A DNA stretch of 64,000 bases from Amaurobius ferox (GCA_951213105.1 OX578155.1:31636857-31700856); one strand, 5' to 3'. Shown: positions 23,371-33,881, counted from the stretch's first letter. Notes: generated from the sequence alone by a model not told the origin. Program-made: numbers and translations.

Positions 23371-24099
23371 AATAATAGATACATAAAAAAAAAACTTCAG
23401 CTGTTATATATATAAATTGAGAATGAGATGCGTCGGTATAGGTTCACGACACAACGAACTTTTCATACCGAAAATCGATAAAAATGTTATAGAAATATAA
23501 TTACGTTACAAAATATTACAAAAATTCCTATATTTATGTGGATATTTATATAAATGCGAATGCTACCATTTACAAGATGCACACATACGCCGTTCTCGCG
23601 ATATATCCCGATATATCCCGTTTTGATCCAAAATAAGAAAATTCATAAAACATCAAAAAAACTCACTATTGTCAAATGAATGAAAGTTTTGTAAATATTT
23701 TTAATCTGAAATTAATGAACAACATTGTTCAGAGGTCATCTCGAGCCGTTCTCGGATACGATTTTTTCAGTCTATTTTAGGTTTTCGGTGTTCATCTATA
23801 TTTATTTATCCGTATCCGCACATAAGCGGTCTGCAAGGCCGAAATCCAGATTTTCATCCGGACAGACCCGAAATGCTAGTGTTTAAACTCAGCCCGAATC
23901 CAAAGAAACGTATAAATTCACGATCCGACCCGAAGACTAATGAGTCTCAGCCCGATATGATTTGTATTCAAATGTGTTAAAAACATGAATGTGGGGAAAT
24001 TTTCTATGAAGAATTGAGATAAAGGTTTGTTTTTAAGCATGTATCTTTACGTAACTGAAATAAACACAGTAATTTAATATACTTAATTAAAATTAATTT

Positions 24100-24388
24100 T
24101 TCCTTCTTCGACCCAGACCGTCCGACCTACCAGAAAGGTATAAGGTATCTGTTTGGACGGCCGGAAAGTGCCACTCAATTTAGACCGGAACCCAGTGGAG
24201 GAGGCATCCACAGGGACCGTACCCTCCTTCCCCTACCACCAACCTCTTGGAAGGACTTATGGACCCACATGTTTAACGTGATAGTATTCCGCGTAAAAAC
24301 ACGGCGACAGTTTTGGTAGTGGCGGCAATCGAACCCGGGCCAACCGAGTGCAATTCACGCGCACTAACCACTGGGCTGTCGCGTCCTT
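24100..24388 (-). mobile_element. tRNA-derived SINE sharing the 5S-SINE body, 289 bp
   Basis: The minus strand starts with a tRNA-like head: AGCCCAGTGGTTAGTGCGCG as box A region and GGGTTCGATTGCC as box B. It continues with the same body and tail as the 5S-headed SINEs (ATCACGTTAAACATGTGGGT through GGTCGGACGGTCTGGGTC). A 12-bp target duplication TAAAATTAATTT lies at 24,088-24,099 and 24,389-24,400. Mirror 56,377-56,666. Not a tRNA gene: there is no plausible cloverleaf after box B. Confidence 0.87.
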
Positions 24389-25217
24389 TAAAATTAATTT
24401 AAAATTTTCTCAATGAATATAACCGGTCGGAGCGTACCAAATAAAACGTTAAAAACAAAGCTTGAGACTTCTACCGCATACTGAATGATAAATGGCATTT
24501 TTTAATTTCCCGCCACTAAGATTGTTGATAAATACTAGAACAGCTTCCTCAAAACTATCGAGCAGCTGTGGTTGCAACACGTAAGCAATTAATTTCTTCA
24601 GTAGAGGTACAGTCACTGTAAAAGATAGTAATGTAAGGCCAGATAAAATATTTTCTTTCTTTTTTCATGTAACATTAGAATCAGCGCAATTCTCTGGGAC
24701 ATTCGTGAATGGAAGTACTTTTAATTTTACACATTTTCTTACATTTTAGCTTTATAGCTTTTCTTGAAATTACAAGTTTTAAAGTTTTTAAATAGAATTG
24801 CTACTTTTAGCGATTTTAAATAAAAATATACATTTGGGCATTTTTTTTAAATTGCAAATGTTAACGCTTTTCTTTAAAATTGCGAATTTTAGAACCATTA
24901 CTCAAAATTAATGAATTTTAATGTTTTTTCCCAAAATATTGTGAATGTGAGTGAGTGCTTCGCCGGCGAATTTTAGTGCCAAAAATTCTAAGCAGACATA
25001 TTTTATTATTTTAATACAAGTTAAAAAGTGTTTTAAGTCCTAAGAAATTCCTTAAAATTACTTATTTTTTTACTTTTTAAAGTAGTATGAATAGTATTGC
25101 TTTATGTATGAGTAGTTTTATAAATAGTTCTCCAGATATTTGAAATTTTGCTTTTCCTAAAAAAAAGCGATATCTCAAAATAATCAAGTGAATTTCTCGA
25201 AATTTGGTAAGCTTATT

Positions 25218-25860
25218 ACTTTCCTTATACATAAGTTGTATAATGTATAAGAAAAGTATTGTGACGGGATCGAACATTCGAATTTGAGTTTTCGACCGGA
25301 GATCACGTTTCAAGCATCTCTGAACACGAATCAGACGTTTTTGAGGTGATGTCTACTTGTGTGTGTGTCCGTGAGTCTGTGGAGACGACATCTCACGAAC
25401 GAATAGAAAGATTCGAACGAAATTTAGTACAAAAATTACCATCTGTGAACACTGGAACTATATTGGTTTTAGACGCATTCGAATGTTCAGAACACCCACA
25501 AATTTTCGAATGAAATTTGGAAAAATCGTCAAAAAATCAAAATTTTCAATGAAGTTACGTAAATAATCATTTTCTATGTAATTTTTCATCATAAAATGAT
25601 TGACATAAAAATTAGAACGCTAGTATAAACCTTTCTTGGGATATTACGCATTTTTCAAATAAAGTTATCAAAAAATCATATAAAATAAAAAATAATATTA
25701 ATTATTGTAAAATATTTTTACTTTTCATATATAATATCACACGATAAATTTTTTAACATCATTCTCGTGGATTTTGAACGATCCATTCACGAGAGAAGAT
25801 ACTTCGGTATTAGTTTTTTTATTTGAACGCTAATAGTCATTTACCTCCTATAAGAATAAC
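25218..25860 (+). repeat. Family B copy B4
   Basis: Head TACTTTCC..TTATACATAAG/TATAATGTATAAGAAAAGTA is an imperfect palindrome. It is followed by GTATTGTGACGGGATCGAAC, a GT tract, CATCTCACGAACGAATAG and ATATTACGCATTTTTCAAAT. Mirror about 54,905-55,545. Confidence 0.75.
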
Positions 25861-25867
25861 CTATTTC

Positions 25868-26400
25868 ATATCCATAACGCTTAGCGAAATTTTAGCGACA
25901 AATGTGGCGAAATATCGCCAACTTGGCAACTTTTTTAAAAGTTACCAAATTGACGAAAAAGTCGCCAAATTGGTAAAATTGACGCTAAATCAATGGACAT
26001 GACGACTAATTGAGGAAAATTCAATATCTTGGAAAGAACATAGAAATCGACTTTAAGAATAAATTTATTTCTCCGACGATCCGTTCGTAACGCTAGGCAA
26101 AAATTTTGGCAGGATATTGCGAACGTGGCGACTTTTTTAAGTGTTGCCAAAGTGAGGGAAATGTCGCCAAATTGATAAAAATGACGCCAAATGGGAGTTA
26201 ATGATTTGCAAATTTTGAATTCCGTCGTATGGCGGGAATACTTTTAGTATATAAGAAAAATGTTCTCTTCTCCGTTTATCTGTAATACTTGGCGATACCA
26301 TTGGCGAACTTGTCGAATAATCTAGAGGGATATCGCCATCTTGTCGATATTTCATGACAGATTGACTAAAATATCGTCAAAGTTATTGAAAATGGCACCT
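25868..26400. repeat. Diverged tandem repeat rich in TCGCCA/TGGCGA
   Basis: About three units of roughly 220 bp share GTGGCGA.., ACTTTTTTAA, GTCGCCAAATTG.TAAAA and TGACGC(C/T)AAAT. Two minus-strand frames (25,935-26,150 and 26,137-26,355) end with similar peptides (LASILPIWRLFRQFGNF and LASFLSIWRHFPHFGNT), which reflects the repeat rather than a gene. The mirror (about 54,365-54,900) has lost 12 bp in one unit. Confidence 0.7.
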
Positions 26401-26950
26401 AATTAATGAATTAATTATTAAAATATTTTGATATAAAGACTGTGTTGCTTATTGAGGATGTTATCAGTATAAATAATTGTTAATTTAGAGTTGTGAACCA
26501 TAAGTTAATTGGGTTCTTTGAAATAGTTATGCTATCATTCGGAAAAGGGTCAAATGTTTAATTCAACATTGAAAACACTGTACCGTGGATCTTTAATACT
26601 TCTTTTTAATTTGTAGGAATGTTTTAAATTAGGGTATTTTGAGCTACAATTTCTCACTATTCAATCATTGAATTTTCATATTATATATATATAATAATAA
26701 AAGTTTGAAAATCCAATGAAAGAATAGAAAGAAGTTTCAACTCAAAAAACCTCAACATTAAAAAATGCCTTACAAATAAAAGTATCAAACAGAGAATCAA
26801 TCAATCATCAATCAAGTGGAAAATAAAATGCAAACTTCTAGTCATCAAGCTGAAGACAAACAAAAAACATCAATGGAAAGGAATCGATAAAATAAAATAA
26901 AATCCAAGCATGAAAGCTTTACACGTGGACAAGCTCTAGCCTTAAATACA
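26401..26950. other. AT-rich arm DNA with nothing recognised
   Basis: Unique-looking sequence with a short (TA)n tract. No supported gene. Confidence 0.5.
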
Positions 26951-27015
26951 CAGTCATATATCTATCACAGACAGTAGCAAAGCCTCCTTTTTTTGTTTTC
27001 TCTAAGTGCTAATTG

Positions 27016-27075
27016 TTGAAACCCAGACCGTCCGACCTACCAGAAAGGTGTAAGGTAACTGTTTGGACGGTCGGT
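27016..27075 (-). mobile_element. Tail-only SINE insertion, about 60 bp
   Basis: AACCCAGACCGTCCGACCTA through GTTTGGACGGTCGG is the tail of the shared-body SINE. It is flanked by AAGTGCTAATTGTTG at 27,004 and AAGTGCTAGTTGTG at 27,076, a slightly diverged target duplication. Mirror about 53,702-53,761. Confidence 0.7.
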
Positions 27076-27089
27076 AAGTGCTAGTTGTG

Positions 27090-27374
27090 TAGTTGTTGCT
27101 CATAACCTCCTGTTTCGGTCGAACCACATACAGGACCAGTGATGCCAGAAGAAGGACAAAGGAATGACACAAGACGAGATCACAAAGTTTTTTTATTAAC
27201 ACAAACAAGCATCAATGTCGAAGGTCTGGGGGGTGCAGCTTCACATTTGGCGAGGACCCAGAAGGCGGAAGACTGACTTCATCCTCAAGAAAACGCCCAT
27301 GCCTTACTCGGGATTCGAACCCAAGCCCACTAGACAGCAGTCGGAGACGCTATCCATTTCACCGCCTGGGCGGC
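27090..27374 (-). mobile_element. tRNA-derived SINE, second family, 285 bp
   Basis: The minus strand reads GCCGCCCAGGCGGTGAAATG then GATAGCGTCTCCGACTGCTG and the box B GGGTTCGAATCCCGAG, a tRNA-like head of about 75 bp. The body contains AAGTCAGTCTTCCGCCTTCT and differs from the shared-body SINEs. A perfect 14-bp duplication AAGTGCTAGTTGTG lies at 27,076-27,089 and 27,375-27,388. Mirror 53,404-53,687. The 99-aa frame at 27,215-27,514 is a read-through of this SINE. Confidence 0.85.
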
Positions 27375-27399
27375 AAGTGCTAGTTGTGATTTTCATAAG

Positions 27400-28470
27400 A
27401 GACGAGTATTTAGTAAGTTTTATTGCTTACTTAAAGAATTTCATACGTTTTTGCCACACTACTACTATCTTTCCTAATGTCAAAGATATATTTAAATATA
27501 GCCACATCATTTAATTAAAAATGAGTTAAGATCAAATTTATAAAATTTTTTAACTTCCCAAAATGTTGTAATTTTTACAGTTTTCTTGTTTTTAAGTGTT
27601 TTGTACACATATTTGAAAACGAGTTATTTGGGGGGGGGGGGGGTTCTTACGTATCTTAATCTCGGACCCTGGCGTCTTGCGATGAAAATAATTGTGCCAA
27701 GTTTAATTCAATTCTCTCGATTTGTTATTGAGATATCGTGTCTACAGACTCGCAGACAGACAATACACACGGACATGATTTAAAAAATGGTTAATTTGCA
27801 TTCTTTATGCTCAAAGTGCGGAGATCCATTAATATCCGACAGTTAATATATTTTTACTCCAATACATACCCTTTACATATACTATGTGTTGTACGGAAAA
27901 ATATGGGAAAGGAACATCTATTTTTATATAATGTTTTATTACAAATAGAATGATTTCATTTATATGTTTCCAACTAGGAACAGTAATCATTGAATCACAA
28001 CTAAGAAGTTTATCCCATAATATCGTGTTTAATTTGTGAAATGATGTTTACTAATTCCTGAATTTATGTCAAAAGCTTTGTAGGGAGCAATGTCATAAAT
28101 TTAATGGTCCACCAGAAAAGTAGTCACTAATTTTTGAAAAAAATTGCCGATATCCTTAAAATTAGCTCTAATTCTATCTAATCAAATATCCTCATGTAAA
28201 ATTAAAGTAAAAATATATTTTAAAATTTTGTATAATATTTTATTTTGTTTAGTCTAGTCTAACTTATTAAATGAATTGAAAGATCAAAAGAAGTTTAACG
28301 TTGAATATTATTTTATTTAATCATATTGTATTAGAGACTAACTGCTAAAACTGACGAAATTGCATTATAATAATTATAGTATAGAAACATATAACACAAA
28401 ATCTTCGCTAAGCCTGCTGTCTTAAATAATTTAAAATTAAAAATACTTCATTATTATTTAAAGCATAAGC
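27400..28470. other. AT-rich arm DNA with G14 and a family B-like fragment
   Basis: G14 is at 27,630-27,643 (a C run of different length in the mirror). About 27,660-27,910 holds CAATTCTCTCGATTTGTTAT, a CAGACAGACAATACACACGG tract and ATACTATGTGTTGTACGGAA, a distant relative of the A/B layout. The rest is featureless. Confidence 0.4.
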
Positions 28471-29218
28471 AGGTTGAATATATCAAACGGTTTCTGAGGC
28501 CTCCTTCATCAAAATAAAATACAGAGCAACCACATTCTTTCCTTTGCTGGTTTGGTTGCTCTTTTTATCCGAAGGAGAGTGTTTTTGCCTCTGTAACCGG
28601 TTGATATATTTAATCAACTATTTATGCTTTATGCTGAAACTTTCTTGAAGTATTTTAAAACTAACTTGAAGTATTTTTAATTTCATGTTATAAGAACTTT
28701 TTCTAATCCGAAAAAATATTTTGAATTATTTTCACAATTATAGAAACTCTTACTGTAATTGTGTTTATAATATAACTCTTAATGATTAATTCAAACTAAA
28801 ACCCCAATAAAATAAATATGCAGTAAGTTTTATTAGAAACACAGCCCCCTAAAGAACAGTGGAAGGAGTGGAACAAGGAAAAATTCCCCATTATAAACAC
28901 AATTACAATAAGAGTTTTTATAATTGTGAAAAAAATTTCAAAATATTTTTTCCGATTAGAAAATCTGGAATTAAAAACCATTAGCCTTAAAGTAAAACTA
29001 CTTCTTTAGATTCAGTATAAATAATTGATTAAATGACTCAACCTGTTTCGGAGAAAAATCATTCTCCTTCGGTAAAATATAAAAAGGCAGAACAATCAAA
29101 CCAGCAAAAGCAAGAATGTTTTTATTTATAAGACATCCTTCATCAAAATAAAATACAGAGCAACCACATTCTTCCTTTTGCAGATGTGGTTGATCTTTCT
29201 TTTTCTCTCTAATCATCA
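28471..29218. mobile_element. Hairpin-rich element with repeated ACAGAGCAACCACATTCTT
   Basis: AAAATAAAATACAGAGCAAC followed by CACATTCTT occurs at about 28,512 and 29,148. The arms 28,681-28,775 and 28,895-28,980 are imperfect inverted repeats (CACAATTATA.AAACTCTTA and complement). 28,471-28,497 pairs with 28,592-28,618. On the minus strand 29,045-29,073 has CCGAAGGAGAA...TTCTCCGAAAC and 28,491-28,512 has TTGATGA..GGAGGCCTC.GAAAC, both like hammerhead cores. It may be a terminal-repeat structure of a Penelope-like or retrozyme-type element. No protein is recognised in the 73-aa frame. Mirror 51,562-52,309. Confidence 0.45.
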
Positions 29219-29366
29219 TGGTTAGGCACCTATAAGTATTCTATCTACAATTGATGTATAATACATAGTTTTCTACTAATATATGTACATCAGAAAAAAC
29301 CTCAGGTTTTCTATAGGTAAAGATTGGTGTAATATAATCTCTTAACTACACCCTTAAATTACATTT

Positions 29367-29508
29367 TATTTTCCCTGCAATACATGGTAATGTATAGGGA
29401 AAGTATTGGAATCATACCAAAAATCACAACTCGAGTTTTCGACGGATCTACACGTTTCGAGACCTCTAGAATACGAAAAAACCATTTTTAGCGTGACGTC
29501 TGTGCGTG

Positions 29509-29539
<31 letters not shown>

Positions 29540-30132
29540 GCAGATTTTGTATCCACTGTAACTAAAAAACTAATAGACCGAATTTCACAAAATTTGGTAG
29601 GTAAGTCACTTGTGGCCGGGGCTGGTGCTGATTACTTTTGGGTACGATTCGGAATAAAAGAACCCGCCTTTTTTTTGCGAAATGGCCCGCAAAAGCTTGT
29701 ATCCACTCTAGCTGAAAAACTAATGGACCGAATTTCACAAAACTCGGTAGATGAGTCACGTATAGGTCACTCTGGTGCTGATTAGATTTTGGTACGATTC
29801 GGAAAAAAATAACCTGCCTTTTTTTGCAAAAAGGCCCGCAAAAATCTTCAAAATCTAAACTAAAGAACTAGGTATTCTCAGATATATCCATTAAATGCCC
29901 GTTTAATACGTAATGTTTAACGACGAAAAGAATAAGACCAACCCCATTACACTAGGAATAGCCGTTCTCGAGATATTTTAGTTTTTCGTACTTTCCCTAC
30001 GCCACCTTTGAAAATAAGCCCGGTTACCGAATGAGAACGAAAATTGAATAAAAGTGAAATAAATTTAATTAAAATAAAGAGAACGTGGATATAAGTCTGC
30101 AGGAAAAGTCATGTGCTGCCCACATCAGATTT
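29367..30132 (+). mobile_element. Family A copy X1, left arm only
   Basis: Complete monomer of about 766 bp placed between flank CCTTAAATTACATTTT and the head of copy Y. The right arm has the flank joined directly to the mirror of Y. The head carries ATTTTCCC instead of ACTTTCCC. It shares private variants with X2 on the opposite strand 9 kb away. Confidence 0.85.
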
Positions 30133-30895
30133 TTTACTTTCCCTGCAATACATGGTAATGTATAGGGAAAGTATTGGAATCATGCCGAAAATCGCAACTC
30201 GAGTTTTCGACGGATCTACACGTTTCGAGACCTCTAGAATACGAAAAAACCATTTTTAGCGTGACGTCTGTGTGTGTGTCTGTCTGTCTGTGTGTCTGTG
30301 CAGATTTTGTATCCACTCTAACTAAAAAACTAATGGACCGAATTTCACAAAATTTTGTAGGTAAGTCACTTGTGGTCGGGGCTAGTGCTGATTAGTTTTG
30401 GGTACGATTCGGAATAAAAGAACCCGCCTTTTTTGTGAAATGGCCCGCAAAAGCTTGTATCCACTGTAGCTGAAAAACTAATGGACCGAATTTCACAAAA
30501 TTCGGTAGATGAGTCACGTATAAGTCACCTTGGTGCTGATTAGATTTTGGCACGATTCAGAAAAAAATAACCTGCCTTTTTTTTGCAAAATGGCCCGCAA
30601 AAATTGCCAAAATCTAAAATAAAGAACTGGGTATACTCAAATATATCCATTAAATGCTGCTTTAATACGTAATTTTTAACGACGAAAAGAATAAGACCAA
30701 CTCCATTTTACTAGGACTTGCCGTTCCCGAGATATTTTAGTTTTTCGTACTTTCCCTACGCCACCTTTGAAAATAAGCCCGGTTACCGCATGAGAATGAA
30801 AATTGAATTAAAAGTGAAATAAATTTAGTTAAAATAAAGAGAACGTTAATATAAGTCTGCAGGGAAAGTCATGTGCTGCCCACATCAGATTTTTT
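30133..30895 (+). mobile_element. Family A copy Y, about 763 bp
   Basis: Head ACTTTCCCTGCAATACATGG with the complementary GTATAGGGAAAGT, then GCAACTCGAGTTTTCGACGG, the (GT/CTGT)n tract, two modules, ATATTTTAGTTTTTCGTACT and tail TCTGCAGGGAAAGTCATGTG. ACTTTCCCTGCA near the head and TGCAGGGAAAGT near the tail form a 12-bp subterminal inverted repeat. Mirror about 50,650-51,413. Confidence 0.85.
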
Positions 30896-31127
30896 ATTTT
30901 AGTGTTATAAATCATATATGTAATAGAGGTACTTAAAGTATTAATCCCCTTGTTTCTTGCATAAACATGAATGTTGAGCAGGTGCGAAACTACATAAGAC
31001 ATGTAACATTTTCAATGTAGGTGGCTTGAATAATGTTTGCAAAATCAATGTCGTAAGGTATAAAAACTACAGAAGTACATGTTACATATACAACATTGTT
31101 TGTGCGCATCCGGTACATGCATAATTC

Positions 31128-31890
31128 TTACTTTCCCTATATTACAGTATAATGTATATAAGGAAAGTACTGTGACGAAGTCGAAAATTCGAATTCGAAT
31201 TTTCGACGGAAGAGCACACGTTTTAAGCATTCCTAAAATAGAAGCGAACGTTTTTGAGGGAAGGTCTGTCTCTAAGTATGTTAGTGTGTGCGTGTGGAAG
31301 CCAAATCTCACAAATGAATGTTTCAGAAATAATTTGGTACGATTATCACGGGCATCCCCGCGGCCCTGGGCCCCTAAATTTTGTATATGTTAAACCATTT
31401 TATTCAGAAATAGTTATTTATTTAATTATTTGAAAATATGTTAATAGTTTTACATATTATACATCTTTTAGAGTTTTACTTTTAAATAAAAGTTCTACAT
31501 TTACAAAAGTACCTTCTGGATAGTGGTCCTAAACTTCCAAATTTGCTTTGTGATGTTTGTTTTTCTTTGCATGTATTTGGTATTTCGTGAGTGTAGGGGG
31601 CACCCAATTAACACCGGGCCCCACATTGGCTTAGTCAGGCCTTGGGAACACTCCCTTAATTTTCAAATGAATTTTTGAAAACATCTTTAAAAATCGGGAT
31701 CTTCAATAATCATAAATAAATAATCTTTTCAGCTGTGATTTTTCATTAGAAAACGAATGACAGAAACTTTTGAACGCTACCATGAGCCATTCTCGAGATG
31801 TTGCCTGTTTTTCAAACATATTTATAAAAAAATATATATAAACTTAAAAATGCAGAAGTATTATCAAATATGTCAAATTCTCGTCTCGTA
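31128..31890 (+). repeat. Family B copy B5, interrupted
   Basis: Head at 31,128 with TATTACAGTATAATGTATAT, then at about 31,180-31,207 a perfect 28-nt palindrome centred in TTCGAATTCGAA. Family B sequence resumes near 31,650 (TTTTCAAATGAATTTTTGAA). About 31,340-31,648 is an insertion bounded by GGGCATCCCCGCGGCCCTGG and CCGGGCCCCACATTGGC, which resembles degenerate GGGCCCC-type DNA transposons. Mirror about 49,430-50,185. Confidence 0.65.
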
Positions 31891-31897
31891 GAAAGCT

Positions 31898-32077
31898 ATG
31901 GAGAAAGTTCTTCAACAAGAAGACCCATCCTTGCATTTTTCAGATTTGTTCAAAGACGTTACGGATGTTGACTGTTTCACATTCTTTGTCAAGGTCACAG
32001 ACACAGATTCTGTGGTCACAGATGTCTACGCGGTGGCGAGCACTCCGCCTGTCATTCTTTGGGGAGGGGGAGAATAA
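31898..32077 (+). CDS. Possible 59-aa small ORF or exon, unknown function
   Basis: An ATG at 31,898 opens a 59-codon frame ending with TAA at 32,075-32,077. Its composition is less AT-driven than other frames in the window (rich in Asp, Val and Thr; includes DLFKDVTDVDCFTFF and VKVTDTDSVVTDVYAVAS). The stop just upstream overlaps a CTCGTAG that could be a splice acceptor. I recognise no family. The mirror copy at 49,243-49,422 looks unchanged. Coding status is unproven, and two overlapping frames (31,965-32,162 and 32,059-32,262) compete. Confidence 0.2.
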   Translation: MEKVLQQEDPSLHFSDLFKDVTDVDCFTFFVKVTDTDSVVTDVYAVASTPPVILWGGGE

Positions 32078-32261
32078 TACGAATTGCACTCAAAGAATAT
32101 CTAACCGTACTCTCTGTCGCACTCTCGCATCAAGGTTATTATATCTCGCATGTTGTATGTGAGGTTATGCAAAAGAGAGTTGACTCGGCTTTCTCTTACA
32201 TTCATGTAGTAAATTGGTTCATAATCTGCATGCCTGTTGAGAAGGGGGTGGGGACGGGGTG

Positions 32262-32680
32262 ATTCCTCCCGAGCCCAGATTTTTGAACTCTTCTTAAAAA
32301 AAATTTAAATGAAAATATATAAATAATGATTATGGAAGTGAAAAAATAGTTTTTTCACTCAAAATATTTATCTTTCTTTTTATCTTCAGGTAAAAAAAAA
32401 TGTGGTATTGCAACAAATCTGGTTTACAAAAGCGAAAAGATGTTCCGTTTCTAATGTTTTGCTTATTCGAGAAAAAATTAATAGCAATTAATTGAAAAAA
32501 ATATTTGATATTTATATTTATTATTTTCCGGTTTCGTCTACTGTATTTTTTATAACTCGAACATCTTACACTTTAACTAAGATCATTGTGAAGGGAAATT
32601 GAAATAAGGCCTAAGCAAAATAGAGGCTCGCGAGTTGCTCCCTCCGGGCCCGGATTACCTCTCCATGGCCTTGATAATCT
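32262..32680. mobile_element. Possible degenerate transposon between GGGCCCGG-type ends
   Basis: TCCTCCCGAGCCCAGATTTT near 32,265 and CTCCGGGCCCGGATTACCTC near 32,645 are GC-rich, related-looking ends around an AT-rich interior. It resembles the insertion in family B copy B5. No target duplication was fixed. Confidence 0.3.
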
Positions 32681-32684
32681 GTAT

Positions 32685-33600
32685 CAAAAACCGTCAAAAC
32701 CCTATAGAAAGCTAGCATGGACCGTTTTCAAAATATTGCACGATTTAAGAATAAATTTTGAAAAATCAGCACTTTGAATATTGTTGCATAAATTATTTTA
32801 CATAAATATTTTTTAATTATGAACCGTTCTCGAGATATTGCATGTTTTTTACATTAATTTTTAAAAAAAATTATACGAAATTAAAAAAGTAGTAAGTATT
32901 GTGAAATATGTTACATTTCCGTATGCAATGTTATGCAACATCATTTTCGTGAATCTAAATAATTCCACTCACGAGGGAAGATACTTTTTGTAATAATTTT
33001 GTATTTTGACTCTTAAGAATTCGCTAATAGTCAATTATTTCATACGATTGATACTAATTAAATGTTAACTGCATATGGATCCAAATTTTGTACGTGAGTT
33101 TGAATAAACCATTTGTTTGGAATCATAAGTTGCAAAAAGAGCCCAATTTCAATTTATATGTTGTTAATTCAATGGCAAAATCATAGTTTTGTGGATCTTG
33201 TTCCATTAATTCGCTGTCAAATAAATAAAGGTTCTGCATCAAAAACATGTGCTACTCACATCAGACTTTTAACATAATGTATATCCACACTTAAATTTTC
33301 ATAATACACACCTACGGACATATTTTTAAAAAATATTCAAAATGTGTTTAAGAGATTTAAAAAAGTGTTTATTATCACGATTTCCAAAGTTTTGGGAAAA
33401 CTGTATATTTTCTTATGGTATATAATAGTATGATGTTGCATGTAGTAAGTATTGTTTACTCAAAAATTTTTAAATTTGATAATTTGAGGGAGAGCACGTT
33501 TTAAGATCACCTGAACACATTTCGAACACTTTTGGATATCCATGTGTGCGTGTGTGTCTCTGAGATATGAACACTAAGCTAAAAACAAAGGCTTGTATCG
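32685..33600. repeat. Family B fragments
   Basis: ATGGACCGTTTTCAAAATAT, GAACCGTTCTCGAGATATTG and TTCCACTCACGAGGGAAGAT match family B interiors, and CACATCAGACTTTTAACATA at 33,255 is an A-type tail. A further diverged head-like piece with (GT)n lies at 33,410-33,600. Confidence 0.5.
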
Positions 33601-33784
33601 CTATGAAATCTTATTTTGTCATGATATTACGTAAAAAAAAAAACCAGAACTAAATAAAATATTTTGTAATTTGCACTATTAGATCACAAATTATTTGAAT
33701 TTTAGATTTTCCCCCATTTCCATTTTCCATAAAGAATGTATGGGATATATCCAAAGTATTTAGAAAGATATATCTATGGGGCAA

Positions 33785-33881
33785 TAAGCTAGACAAAAAC
33801 TAGCTATATATAAGCTAGACAAAAACTAGCTATGTATAAGCTAGACAAAAACTAGCTATTGTATCAGCTAGACAAAAACTA
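33785..33881 (+). repeat. Four tandem 27-bp palindromic units
   Basis: AAGCTAGACAAAAACTAGCT repeated four times with spacers such as ATATAT. Each unit contains the inverted pair CTAG(T)...CTAG. The array lies between two GATATATCTA.GGGGCAATA direct repeats (33,767 and 33,882). Mirror 47,439-47,535. Confidence 0.85.

Noticed and set aside
27305..27374. tRNA gene on the minus strand
   Set aside because: Only box A and box B are tRNA-like; no convincing acceptor stem, and the block is the head of a SINE with target duplications.
27215..27514. 99-aa frame with charged residues
   Set aside because: Explained by the second-family tRNA SINE read in antisense.
30174..30395. 73-aa frame in family A, repeated in several copies
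   Set aside because: It spans the GT microsatellite and changes length with it; the frame is not kept in most copies.
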